12,127 nucleotides of DNA from positions 1-12,127 of the forward strand of contig JACCYY010000241.1 of the NCBI GenBank assembly GCA_013696235.1, given 5' to 3'. This document shows positions 1-7,044 of this stretch, piece after piece (within the stretch, counting starts at the first letter, position 1; every line of letters begins with the position of its first letter). Made by a program: the position numbers and the translations under genes. This DNA is from Sporichthyaceae bacterium. GTDB lineage: Bacteria; Actinomycetota; Actinomycetes; JACCYY01. A model generated the notes under the pieces. It was not told the DNA's origin, ran no database searches, and was given only the letters and a program-made list of their open reading frames with translations.

Positions 1-1114
1 CGGCGAAGTACGCGACGTCGCGGGCGAGAGCCGCCGGGTCGCAGGCGACGTACGCGACTGCCCGCGGGTGCAGCGCTGCCACCCGTTGCACCACCGCCCG
101 TCTGGCACCCGACCGCGGCGGGTCGAGCACGACGACGTTGGTGCGCGGGAGGCCGGGCCGGCCCAGCCACTCCTCGACGTCGGCCTCGACCAGGCGAACG
201 GTCGGTAGGTCGTGCAGGTTGCGCCGGGCGTCGGCGACCGCGTCGACGCCGGACTCGACCGCCACCACGCTTCCGGTGTCCCCGACCGCGAGCGCGAGCG
301 CGGCGGAGAACAGTCCGACTCCGCTGTACAGGTCGAGCCCGTGCTCGCCGCGCTGGGGATGGAGGAGCCGCAGCACCGCGCTGACCAGCGTGTCCGCGGC
401 CGCCGGGTGCACCTGCCAGAAGCCGCTCCCGCTCACCCGCCAGCGCCGTCCGAGCGCGACCTCCCTGACCGCCGCCCGGCGACCGGGTCGCCTGGGCTCG
501 ACCTGTCCGTCAGCCAGCACGAGCGGTGGTCCTTCGGCGCCGATGATCACCTCGACGTCGTCCTGCCCGCGCCAGCGCCGCCGGAGCACGCCCGTCTCGT
601 CCACCGCGGGGTGGGCGATCAGGCACCGGTCGATCGGGACCACCACGTGCGAGCGGTGCCGCCGCAGACCGGGTCGGCCGTCGGCGGCGACCGCGAGCTG
701 GAGCCGCGTCCGCCAGCCGAGCCCGTCGTCGTCGACCCGCAACGGCTCGACCACGACGTCCCGATCGACGCCAGCCAGCCGGTGCAGCTGCTCCATGATC
801 ACCAACGCCTTCAGCCGACGCTGGGCGGCCACGGTGGCGTGCTGCCAGTCGCACCCGCCGCAGCGCCCGGGTCCGGCGAACGGGCAGGGCGGGACTACCC
901 GGTCCGGCGACGCCAGCAGCACCTCGACCGCGTCGGCCCGCAGGAACCGCGAGCCCGGACCGCCGTCGGTGATCTTCGCGCGGACCCGCTCACCCGGCAG
1001 GGCGTGCCGGACGAACACGACGCGCCCGTCGAGCCGCGCGACGCAGTGCCCGCCGTGCGCGACGGGACCGACGACGAGCTCGACCTGCTCCCCGACCACC
1101 GGCGCCGCAGTCAC
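1..1114 (-). CDS. TrmA/RumA-type 5-methyluridine RNA methyltransferase, C-terminus cut by window edge
   Basis: SAM-dependent methylase expected to form 5-methyluridine in rRNA or tRNA; the target base cannot be told from sequence. My translation of the minus strand gives 371 residues before the edge. An N-terminal TRAM domain (about 8-66) is followed by four cysteines, C77, C85, C88 and C164, matching the family's 4Fe-4S ligands. The SAM-binding motif is LDLYSGVGLF (260-269), then DPPRSG (331-336), and the catalytic nucleophile C358 sits in ACDPAALARD. Only the short end with the usual catalytic Glu should be missing. The GTG start overlaps the permease stop (GTGA, 4 bases), implying translational coupling; no convincing ribosome-binding site is visible. 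The position matches M. tuberculosis Rv2689c. Family assignment is firm, exact substrate unknown. Confidence 0.93.
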   Translation of the reverse strand, partial: MTAAPVVGEQVELVVGPVAHGGHCVARLDGRVVFVRHALPGERVRAKITDGGPGSRFLRADAVEVLLASPDRVVPPCPFAGPGRCGGCDWQHATVAAQRRLKALVIMEQLHRLAGVDRDVVVEPLRVDDDGLGWRTRLQLAVAADGRPGLRRHRSHVVVPIDRCLIAHPAVDETGVLRRRWRGQDDVEVIIGAEGPPLVLADGQVEPRRPGRRAAVREVALGRRWRVSGSGFWQVHPAAADTLVSAVLRLLHPQRGEHGLDLYSGVGLFSAALALAVGDTGSVVAVESGVDAVADARRNLHDLPTVRLVEADVEEWLGRPGLPRTNVVVLDPPRSGARRAVVQRVAALHPRAVAYVACDPAALARDVAYFA

Positions 1115-3114
1115 CCGCCGCGGCGGACCTGACCAGGGGCCGACCCCTCCTCGCGCGACGCGGCCACCTCGGACGACTGCAGCTGCCAGGGCACGCTGGT
1201 CACCATGATCCCCGGGGTGAACAGCAGCCGTCCCTTGAGCCGCAGCGCGCTCTGGTTGTGCAGCAGGTTCTCCCACCAGTGCCCGACCACGTACTCCGGG
1301 ATGTACACCATCACGACGTCCCGCGGGCTCTGCCGCCGGATCGAGTTCACGTAGTCGAGGATCGGACGGGTGATCTCCCGGTACGGCGACGCGAGGACCT
1401 TGAGCGGGATCGGGACCGTACGGAGATCCCACTTCTCGACCAGCTCCCGGGTCTCGACCGGATCGACGTCGACGGTCAGCGCCTCGAGGACCGCCGGCCG
1501 CGAAGCACGGGCGTAGCTGATCGCCCGGATGGTCGGCTGGTGCAGCTTCGAGACGAGCACGACGGCGTGGATGCGGGACGGCAGGACCGAGGCGTCGCTG
1601 GAGTCCTCGTCCAGCTCGTCGCGGACCCGGTCGTAGTGGCGCCTGATCGCCTTCATGATCAGGAAGAGCACCGCCATCGCGGCGATCGCGATCCAGGCGC
1701 CGCGGATGAACTTGGTCAGCAGGACGACGACGAGCACGGTCGCGGTGACGAAGAGCCCGACGCTGTTGATCACCCGGCTGCGCTGCATGCGCAGCCGGTT
1801 CGACCGGTCGGGCTCGGTCCTGAGCAGCCTTGTCCAGTGCCGGATCATGCCCGTCTGGCTCATCGTGAACGACACGAACACGCCGACGATGTAGAGCTGG
1901 ATGAGGCGGGTCACCTCGGCGTCGAACGCGAGGACCAGGACGATCGCAACCGCAGCCAGGCCGATGATCCCGTTCGAGAACGCGAGCCGGTCGCCTCGGG
2001 TGTGCAGCTGGCGCGGCAACCACCGGTCCTGGGCGAGGATCGAGCCGAGCACCGGGAAGCCGTTGAAGGCGGTGTTCGCGGCCAGCACGAGGATGATCCC
2101 GGTGGCGGCGGCGACGAGGTAGAACCCCGGCTCGAACTGGTCGAACACGGTCCTGGCCAGCTGGCCGATCACGGGGTCCTGCACGTACTCGTCGCCGACC
2201 GGGGCGCCGTCCGGACCGATCAGCTGGGTGGCCGGGTCCTCGGCGAACCGGACGTTCGTGGCGTTGGCCAGCGAGATGACGCCCATGAGCATCGTCACCG
2301 ACAGCAGGCCGAGCAGCGCCAGCGTCGTCGCGGCGTTCTTGCTCTTCGGCTTGCGGAACGCCGGGACGCCGTTGCTGATCGCCTCCACGCCGGTGAGCGC
2401 CGCGCACCCGGACGAGAACGCCCGCAGGATGAGGAAAGCCGCGGCCAGCCCGGTGAAGCCGGTCTCAAACTGCCCCTCGGTCGAAAGCGCGAGGTCCGCG
2501 CTCGGTGCCTCCGGGAGGCTGCCGAGACCCAGCCGGACGAAGCCCCAGGCGGCCATGCCGAGGATCGCCACCATGAACACGTACGTCGGGACCGCGAACA
2601 AGGTGCCGGACTCGCGGACGCCGCGGAGATTCATCCCCATGAGGAAGACCGTCGCGATCACTGCGGCGGTCGCCTCGTGCCCGCGCATCTGCGGGATGGC
2701 CGAGGCCGCGAACTGCGCCGCTGAGGAGATCGACACGGCAACCGTCAGGACGTAGTCGACGAGCAGCGCGCTGGCAACCGTGAGGCCGGCGTGCTTGCCG
2801 AGGTTGACGGTGGCCACCTCGTAGTCCCCGCCGCCGCTCGGGTAGGCGTGCACGTTCTGCCGGTACGAAGCGACGACCGTGATCATCACGACCACGACGG
2901 CCAGGCCGACCTGCCATGAGACCGCGTACGCGGTGAGCCCGCCGAGCGCGAGGGTCAGGAAGATCTCGTCCGGCGCGTAGGCCACGGAGGAGAGCGCGTC
3001 GCTGGCGAACACCGGCAGCGCGATGCGCTTCTTCAGCAGCGTCTCGTCCAACCGGTCGCTGCGCAGCGCGCGACCGATCACCAGTCGCTTGGAGATGTCC
3101 CCGACGCTCGGCAC
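1111..3114 (-). CDS. KimA/YdaO-like APC-superfamily permease, probable potassium-proton symporter
   Basis: Integral membrane transporter of 667 aa, often annotated as an amino acid permease. About 12 membrane segments occupy residues 32-510, followed by a soluble cytosolic domain of about 150 residues. It resembles Bacillus subtilis KimA in many blocks: SDALSSVAY (38-46), SYRQNVHAYPSGGGDY (83-98), LLVDYVLTVAVS (117-128), AFSSGCAALTGVEAISN (232-248), LVLAANTAFNGFP, and LLHNQSALRL near the end. Residues I recall as lining the KimA potassium site are all present: D39, Y46, D120, T124, S128, T241, E244 and the Tyr of LYIVGVF. The divergent neighbours are two RCK potassium-regulator genes, which fits potassium uptake. 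The GTG start at 3114 gives VPSVGDISKRL, the normal family beginning; the frame stays open upstream, antisense to trkA, which I regard as chance. Equivalent by position to Rv2690c. An amino acid substrate is not excluded. Confidence 0.88.
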   Translation of the reverse strand: MPSVGDISKRLVIGRALRSDRLDETLLKKRIALPVFASDALSSVAYAPDEIFLTLALGGLTAYAVSWQVGLAVVVVMITVVASYRQNVHAYPSGGGDYEVATVNLGKHAGLTVASALLVDYVLTVAVSISSAAQFAASAIPQMRGHEATAAVIATVFLMGMNLRGVRESGTLFAVPTYVFMVAILGMAAWGFVRLGLGSLPEAPSADLALSTEGQFETGFTGLAAAFLILRAFSSGCAALTGVEAISNGVPAFRKPKSKNAATTLALLGLLSVTMLMGVISLANATNVRFAEDPATQLIGPDGAPVGDEYVQDPVIGQLARTVFDQFEPGFYLVAAATGIILVLAANTAFNGFPVLGSILAQDRWLPRQLHTRGDRLAFSNGIIGLAAVAIVLVLAFDAEVTRLIQLYIVGVFVSFTMSQTGMIRHWTRLLRTEPDRSNRLRMQRSRVINSVGLFVTATVLVVVLLTKFIRGAWIAIAAMAVLFLIMKAIRRHYDRVRDELDEDSSDASVLPSRIHAVVLVSKLHQPTIRAISYARASRPAVLEALTVDVDPVETRELVEKWDLRTVPIPLKVLASPYREITRPILDYVNSIRRQSPRDVVMVYIPEYVVGHWWENLLHNQSALRLKGRLLFTPGIMVTSVPWQLQSSEVAASREEGSAPGQVRRGG

Positions 3115-3150
3115 GCCGTGAATCGTAGGCCGCGGCCGGGCGCCGTGAGC
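3115..3150 (-). promoter_or_regulatory. Predicted leaderless promoter of the KimA-like permease
   Basis: On the minus strand a -10-like hexamer TACGAT (3127-3122) lies 7 bases before the GTG start at 3114, so transcription would begin at or next to the start codon. A weak -35 match, TGCTCA (3151-3146), lies 18 bases upstream. No Shine-Dalgarno sequence precedes the GTG, consistent with a leaderless mRNA. If correct, there is no room for a 5' riboswitch. This is an inference from short motifs. Confidence 0.4.
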
Positions 3151-3164
3151 AGGGCTACTGCGTG

Positions 3165-3217
3165 TAGCGTCGGAGCGCGCCTGGGACACCATGAAGCACT
3201 GCGACAACCACGAAGGG
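3165..3217 (+). promoter_or_regulatory. Possible trkA promoter and ribosome-binding site
   Basis: A -10-like TAGCGT (3165-3170) stands about 55 bases before the first trkA start, with no clear -35. The ribosome-binding site GAAGGG (3212-3217) lies 8 bases before the GTG at 3226 and decides that start. The 111-base gap 3115-3225 therefore carries back-to-back promoters for the permease and the trkA pair. The RBS is well supported; the -10 is weak. Confidence 0.35.
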
Positions 3218-3225
3218 CAGCAGAC

Positions 3226-3888
3226 GTGCACGTCGTCGTGATGGGGTGCGGGCGGGTCGGCTCGTTGATCGCCCACGAGCTCGAGCGCCTCGAGCACTCG
3301 GTCGCCGTCATCGACCAGAGCGAGACCGCGTTCCGCCGGTTGGGCGCAGACTTCCGGGGACGGACCGTCGCCGGGATCGGCTTCGACCGGGAGGTCCTCC
3401 GCGCCGCCGGCATCGAGGACGCCGAGGCGTTCGCCGCGGTCAGCAGCGGCGACAACTCGAACATCCTCGCCGCCCGCGTGGCCCGCGAGACGTTCGGCGT
3501 GCACAACGTCGTGGCCCGCATCTACGACCCGCGGCGCGCCGAGGTCTACCAGCGCTTGGGGATCCCGACCGTCGCCACCGTCCGGTGGACCGCCGACCAG
3601 ATGATCCGGCGGCTGTTCCCGGAGGGCGTGCAGGCACTCTGGCGCGACCCGACCGGTGCGATCGACCTGGTCGAGGTGCACGTGGACAGCGGGTGGTACG
3701 GGTTGACCGTGGATGACCTCGAGCGTGCCTCTGGGTCTCGCGTGGCACTCCTGAACCGGATCGGCGAGGGCCTGATCCCGACCTCGGAGTCCGTCCTCCA
3801 GGAAGGCGATCTGGTGCACGTCGTCATGCGCGAGGACGAGGCCGATCGCGTGACGGACGTCCTCGGCCGGAAGCCCGAGGTGCGCTGA
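3226..3888 (+). CDS. TrkA-family RCK potassium regulatory protein, first copy (CeoB/CeoC type)
   Basis: Cytosolic regulator of 220 aa, of the family that gates Trk/Ktr potassium uptake by binding nucleotides and NAD(H). The N-terminal RCK_N Rossmann domain opens with VHVVVMGCGRVGS, containing the GxGxxG loop (GCGRVG), and the strand-2 acidic residue is in VAVIDQ. Conserved blocks AAVSSGDNSNILAARVA and ARIYDPRRAEVYQRLGIPT are typical of actinobacterial TrkA. A shorter RCK_C domain fills about residues 140-220, ending in EGDLVHVVMRE. The GTG start at 3226 is chosen because GAAGGG precedes it and homologues begin just before the glycine loop. The stop shares one base with the next start (TGATG), so the two are co-translated. 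No membrane subunit lies nearby, so the controlled channel is unknown; the adjacent KimA-like permease is a candidate. Confidence 0.93.
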   Translation: MHVVVMGCGRVGSLIAHELERLEHSVAVIDQSETAFRRLGADFRGRTVAGIGFDREVLRAAGIEDAEAFAAVSSGDNSNILAARVARETFGVHNVVARIYDPRRAEVYQRLGIPTVATVRWTADQMIRRLFPEGVQALWRDPTGAIDLVEVHVDSGWYGLTVDDLERASGSRVALLNRIGEGLIPTSESVLQEGDLVHVVMREDEADRVTDVLGRKPEVR

Positions 3889-4565
3889 TGCGGGTTGCCA
3901 TCGCCGGGGCCGGCAACGTTGGCCGCTCGATCGCCGCTGAGCTGCTCGACAACAACCACGAGGTGCTCCTGGTCGACAAGGAGGCTCGCGCCATCAAGGC
4001 CGACAGCGTGCCCCAGGCGGAGTGGCTCCTCGCTGACGCGTGCGAGGTCGCGTCGCTGGAGGAGGCCGCGCTGGAACGGTGCGACGTGGTGATCGCGGCC
4101 ACCGGCGACGACAAGGTGAACCTGGTCGTCTCACTCCTCGCGAAGACCGAGTTCGGCGTCCCCCGGGTGGTCGCTCGGGTCAACCATCCGAAGAACGAGT
4201 GGATGTTCAACGAGGCCTGGGGCGTCGACGTGGCGGTGTCGACCCCGCGGATCATGAGCGCGCTCGTCGAGGAGGCGGTGAGCATCGGCGACCTCGTCAG
4301 GCTGTTCAGGTTCAGCCAGGGCAACGCCAACCTGGTCGAGCTCACGCTGCCCGCCGACTCCCCGATCGTCGGCCGCAAGGTCTCCGACGTCAGCTGGCCG
4401 ACCGACACCGCGCTCGTCACGATCATCCGCGGCGGCTCGGTGCTGCGGCCCGAAGGCGACAACCCGCTCGAGGCCGGCGACGAGCTGCTCTTCGTCGCCC
4501 ACCAGGACCAGGAGACCGCGCTCGAGGACGTCCTCTACCCGCACGTCCGCCCACGCCACCAATGA
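3888..4565 (+). CDS. TrkA-family RCK potassium regulatory protein, second copy (CeoB/CeoC type)
   Basis: Second RCK protein, 225 aa, starting MRVAIAGAGNVGRSIAAELL with the nucleotide-binding GAGNVG loop and the acidic VLLVDK strand-2 end. The block ATGDDKVNLVVSLLAKTEFG and VARVNHPKNEWMFNEAWGVD follow the family pattern. RCK_C covers about 140-220 (LTLPADSPIVGRKVSD to EAGDELLFVAHQ). It shares only family-level similarity with the first copy, so this is an old paralogue pair, as in ceoB/ceoC of mycobacteria, not a recent tandem duplication. RCK domains act as dimers or rings, so the two products probably assemble together. ATG at 3888 overlaps the previous stop; GAGG upstream lies inside the first gene. 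The operon appears to end at the hairpin that starts 8-17 bases downstream. Confidence 0.93.
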   Translation: MRVAIAGAGNVGRSIAAELLDNNHEVLLVDKEARAIKADSVPQAEWLLADACEVASLEEAALERCDVVIAATGDDKVNLVVSLLAKTEFGVPRVVARVNHPKNEWMFNEAWGVDVAVSTPRIMSALVEEAVSIGDLVRLFRFSQGNANLVELTLPADSPIVGRKVSDVSWPTDTALVTIIRGGSVLRPEGDNPLEAGDELLFVAHQDQETALEDVLYPHVRPRHQ

Positions 4566-4572
4566 GGCCCGT

Positions 4573-4676
4573 CCCCCAACAACGATGATCAAGGAGTTTC
4601 TGCCCCGGTCAGCCGTCCGGTCGTGTGGTCACGGGAGGCGAGGGGCAGAAACTCCTTGATCATCGTCAGTCGGGGG
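4573..4676. repeat. Long inverted repeat, large stem-loop between convergent genes; probable terminator or dispersed element
   Basis: The left arm 4582-4606 and right arm 4642-4666 are perfect reverse complements over 25 bases (a 24-bp core plus an A-T pair), around a 35-base loop. After a small internal loop, CCCCC (4573-4577) can pair with GGGGG (4672-4676), and TTTT follows at 4679-4682 on the plus strand. The stem is notably AT-richer than its surroundings and contains TGATCA. Position and T-run fit a rho-independent terminator for the trkA pair. Such long perfect arms are more than termination needs and suggest a mobile or dispersed palindromic repeat. The right arm lies inside the end of the DUF3159 reading frame. 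Confidence 0.85.
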
Positions 4677-5339
4677 CCTTTTCGGCGGCATCACGCTCGT
4701 CCCGGCCGGTACCGATGACTTGAGCACGCGGTAGGTCACCAGCAGGACGACGAGGTAGAGCGGGACGCCGAGCGCCACCCGTGCCGTCCCGAGCGCGACC
4801 AGCGCGTCCTCGCCGATGAGGTAGAGCGGCAGCTGGACGGCCAGCCGGATCACAAACATCCCGACCCAGATCCAGCTCGCCCGCGTGTACGCCCGGACGA
4901 GGACCGGGTCCTTGCGCCAGCCCATGCCGGCCTGCGTGATCAACGCCAGCATCACGCCGATGACCGGCCAGCGGACGACGATCGAGATCAGGAACGCGAG
5001 CGCGTAGCCCGCGTTGTAGAACAGCCCGGGCAGGTAGAAGTCCTCGGCCCGGCCGGTGCGGCTGGCGATGAACGCAGCGATTCCCACGCCGAAGAACCCG
5101 CTGAGTGCGTACTGCAACGACTGGCCCTGCACCAGCCTCAGCACCGACAGCGAAGCAGCGCTTGCGAGCGCGATGATCAGCGCGAGCCGGAGGTCACGCC
5201 CGGAGAACGTGTACGCGAGGACGAACAGCACGCCCGGCAGCCCGGCATCGATCAGGCCGGCCTTGCCGCCGAACGCCGCCTGCAGCGAAACGGCGTCGTC
5301 GTGCCCGACGGGTCGGACGCCCGGCGACGGATCGGTCAC
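4629..5339 (-). CDS. DUF3159 integral membrane protein
   Basis: Membrane protein of 236 aa and unknown function. A short charged N-terminus (VTDPSPGVRPVGHDDAV) leads to about six hydrophobic helices between residues 30 and 210, including GVLFVLAYTFSG, FFGVGIAAFIASRTGRAEDFYLPG, WPVIGVMLALITQAGMGWRKD and VPLYLVVLLVTYRVL. The RTGRAEDFYLPGL and GWRKDP blocks are characteristic of DUF3159, as in M. tuberculosis Rv2693c. The GTG start at 5339 overlaps the stop of the OB-fold gene (GTGA, 4 bases); an in-frame start farther upstream would run inside that gene and is rejected. The last residues, about TDDDQGVSAPRLP, are encoded by the right arm and loop of the long inverted repeat, so this tail is probably acquired and non-essential. 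It is the last gene of the dut operon. Confidence 0.88.
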   Translation of the reverse strand: MTDPSPGVRPVGHDDAVSLQAAFGGKAGLIDAGLPGVLFVLAYTFSGRDLRLALIIALASAASLSVLRLVQGQSLQYALSGFFGVGIAAFIASRTGRAEDFYLPGLFYNAGYALAFLISIVVRWPVIGVMLALITQAGMGWRKDPVLVRAYTRASWIWVGMFVIRLAVQLPLYLIGEDALVALGTARVALGVPLYLVVLLVTYRVLKSSVPAGTSVMPPKRPPTDDDQGVSAPRLP

Positions 5340-5743
5340 GGCGCGCCAGCGGGTCGCAGCTCGTACCTGGGGTTGTAGATCACCCGGCGCCCGTCCTGCT
5401 CGCACACCAGGCCGGTCGCAACCAGGGCCCGGCCGGGCTCGATCGCCGCCAGCTGACGGCGGCCGAGCCAGATCAGCGAGACGACCCCCGAGCCGTCCCA
5501 CAGCTCGGCCTCCAGCGCCGGCACCCCGCCGACCGGCCGGAGCGTGACAGTGCGCAGCGTGCCGGCCACGGTCGCCCGGCGCCGGTCGGGCAGGTCACCG
5601 ATCGGGGTCGCACCGACGATGCTGCACTCCCGCTGGAGCTCTTGGGCGTCGAGCTCCTCACGGGTCGTGCTCAACCGTTCGATGGCACGCCGGACGAAGC
5701 CGCGGTGCGGTTTCGTCGCCGGCTCGTCCACTGGCTTGGTCAT
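5336..5743 (-). CDS. OB-fold nucleic-acid-binding domain protein
   Basis: Small soluble protein of 135 aa. The first 40 residues are charged and helical (KPHRGFVRRAIERLSTTREELDAQEL), followed by an OB-fold of about residues 45-130: strands around RATVAGTLRTVTLRP, ALEAELWDGSGVVSLIWLGRR and GRALVATGLVCEQDGRRVIYNPRYEL. OB-folds of this tRNA-anticodon type bind single-stranded nucleic acid, but no partner is known for this family. It corresponds by position to Rv2694c. The ATG lies 2 bases after the DUF3710 stop and the stop overlaps the DUF3159 start, so the protein is made from a tightly coupled operon with dut. A role in nucleic acid or nucleotide metabolism is an inference from context only. 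Confidence 0.88.
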   Translation of the reverse strand: MTKPVDEPATKPHRGFVRRAIERLSTTREELDAQELQRECSIVGATPIGDLPDRRRATVAGTLRTVTLRPVGGVPALEAELWDGSGVVSLIWLGRRQLAAIEPGRALVATGLVCEQDGRRVIYNPRYELRPAGAP

Positions 5744-5745
5744 GA

Positions 5746-6471
5746 TCAGCTGGTCCCGGGCTGGAGGGTCGGGACGCCTGCAGCCTCCGCCGCGTCGCCG
5801 GTCGTGGCCTGCATGACGGCCGGCACCCGCAGCGGGAGTGGGTCGCGCGGCGCCATCGGATCGACGCCCCGTACGACGACGGTGTCGCGCAGCACGTCGT
5901 CGAGCTCGCCGGCAGCCGACCGGTCCACGGCCGGCCCGAAGAACGTCGCGCGCAGCAACCAGCGCGGACCGTCCACCCCGACGACCCGGGTGGTCTGGGT
6001 CGCCGGCTTGCCGTCCGGGGTCTTGGCCGGGACCACGACCTTGAGCTCAGCGCCGTACGGTCCCTCGATCTCGGTGGCGGTCCCGCCGCGCTTGGTGGCG
6101 TCCGCGGCGATCTCACGCTTGACGTCGGCCCAGATGCCGCTGCTGCGGGGCGCCGCGAACGCCTGCAGCTGGACGCCTGAGCGCTCGACCACGAACGTGA
6201 TCGCCCGGACGCGCTGGGCCTGCTGGTCGACCTCGATGCGGGCCTGCATGCCTGGGCGTCCGCGGACCAGCATCGCGCCGAGGTCGATGCGCCCCTTGGC
6301 CGTGTCCTCGTCGTCGAGGTCGACCTCGCTCGCGTCGAACGGGCCGTACGTACGGTCCGGTGGCGCCGCCTCGTCCGCGTCGGTAGCTGCCTCGTCGGCA
6401 GCACCCTCGACCGCGTCGTCGGTGGGGTCGTCGGCTTCGTCTGGGTCCAAGCCGCGGCGGCGACGGAACAC
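5746..6471 (-). CDS. DUF3710 protein
   Basis: Soluble protein of 241 aa and unknown function. It begins VFRRRRGLDPDEADD, then an acidic, probably disordered stretch to about residue 45, followed by the conserved DUF3710 domain: RTYGPFDASEVD, RIDLGAMLVRGRPGMQARIEV, SGIWADVKREI and WLLRATFFGPAV. This domain nearly always sits directly after dut in actinobacteria (Rv2696c in M. tuberculosis). The GTG start at 6471 is supported by a GAGAGGA ribosome-binding site that overlaps the dut stop; the gap to dut is 14 bases. The C-terminal tail (after VMQATTGDA) is low-complexity. No catalytic motif is visible, so no activity can be assigned. Confidence 0.9.
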   Translation of the reverse strand: MFRRRRGLDPDEADDPTDDAVEGAADEAATDADEAAPPDRTYGPFDASEVDLDDEDTAKGRIDLGAMLVRGRPGMQARIEVDQQAQRVRAITFVVERSGVQLQAFAAPRSSGIWADVKREIAADATKRGGTATEIEGPYGAELKVVVPAKTPDGKPATQTTRVVGVDGPRWLLRATFFGPAVDRSAAGELDDVLRDTVVVRGVDPMAPRDPLPLRVPAVMQATTGDAAEAAGVPTLQPGTS

Positions 6472-6485
6472 GTCTGGTCGTCCTC

Positions 6486-6986
6486 TCAGGGTGAGTCGTC
6501 GATGGATCGAGGTGCTGGACCACCGTACGACGATCCGGTGACCCCACCGGTGGAACCGAAGCCGCCCGACCCACGCGCAGACCCGGGCAGCGTGTCGACC
6601 TCGTGGAACATCGCCCGCTCGACCCGCTGGACGACGAGCTGTGCGATCCGATCCCCGCGCCGCAGCACGACGGTCGTGGTGAGGTCGTGGTTGACCAGCG
6701 TCACCATGATCTCACCGCGGTAGCCCGCGTCGATCGTGCCGGGTGCGTTGGCGATGCCGATGCCGTGCCGCGCGGCCAGGCCCGAACGCGGCAGCACGAA
6801 CCCGGCGTACCCCGCCGGCAGCGCGATCGCGATCCCGGTCGGGACGGTCACCCGCTCCCCCGGCGGCAGCTCCACGTCGACGGTCGTGACCAGGTCGGCG
6901 CCGGCGTCGCCCGGGTGCGCGACGCTCGGGACCGGGACATCCGGGTCCAGCCGGCGGACGAGCACGTCGACCAGGTCCTCACCCAC
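6486..6986 (-). CDS. dut: Deoxyuridine 5'-triphosphate nucleotidohydrolase (dUTPase)
   Basis: Hydrolyses dUTP to dUMP and pyrophosphate, keeping uracil out of DNA and feeding dTMP synthesis; homotrimeric in this family. The 166-aa product carries all five dUTPase motifs in order: DAGADL (27-32), [26 protein letters not shown] with the catalytic Asp, [11 protein letters not shown], and the C-terminal P-loop-like [10 protein letters not shown]. The tail [19 protein letters not shown] is short and variable. The GTG at 6986 gives [16 protein letters not shown], a normal N-terminus; no Shine-Dalgarno precedes it. First gene of a four-gene operon with DUF3710, the OB-fold protein and DUF3159. Divergent from the DUF3093 gene, as in mycobacteria. 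Confidence 0.97.
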   Translation of the reverse strand: MGEDLVDVLVRRLDPDVPVPSVAHPGDAGADLVTTVDVELPPGERVTVPTGIAIALPAGYAGFVLPRSGLAARHGIGIANAPGTIDAGYRGEIMVTLVNHDLTTTVVLRRGDRIAQLVVQRVERAMFHEVDTLPGSARGSGGFGSTGGVTGSSYGGPAPRSIDDSP

Positions 6987-7000
6987 GGCGACGGACCCTA
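6987..7000 (-). promoter_or_regulatory. Predicted -10 element of a leaderless dut promoter
   Basis: TAGGGT (7000-6995 on the minus strand) lies 8 bases before the dut GTG, with no ribosome-binding site between, so the transcript would begin at or very close to the start codon. I see no good -35. The 58-base gap to the divergent DUF3093 start leaves room only for compact promoters on both sides. Confidence 0.38.
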
Positions 7001-7044
7001 CGCGATCTGCGGTCCGCAGAGCTGGCCGTGGCAGGCTCTGCGTC

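Noticed and set aside
138..1208. Two long plus-strand frames opposite the methyltransferase.
   Set aside because: The minus strand carries the TRAM domain, four FeS cysteines, the SAM motif and the catalytic Cys without interruption; the plus frames are composition shadows.
3078..3225. A c-di-AMP (ydaO-type) riboswitch before the KimA-like gene.
   Set aside because: Only 111 bases separate the divergent genes, the predicted transcription start is at the GTG, and I see no matching conserved structure.
3115..3819. An upstream extension of the permease frame, which stays open antisense to the first trkA gene.
   Set aside because: The extension encodes no membrane-permease sequence, lies opposite a well-conserved RCK gene, and the family start is at 3114. 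Long antisense frames are common in GC-rich DNA.
5340..5501. A longer N-terminus for DUF3159.
   Set aside because: It would overlap most of the OB-fold gene in another frame; the GTG overlapping the OB-fold stop gives the normal family length.
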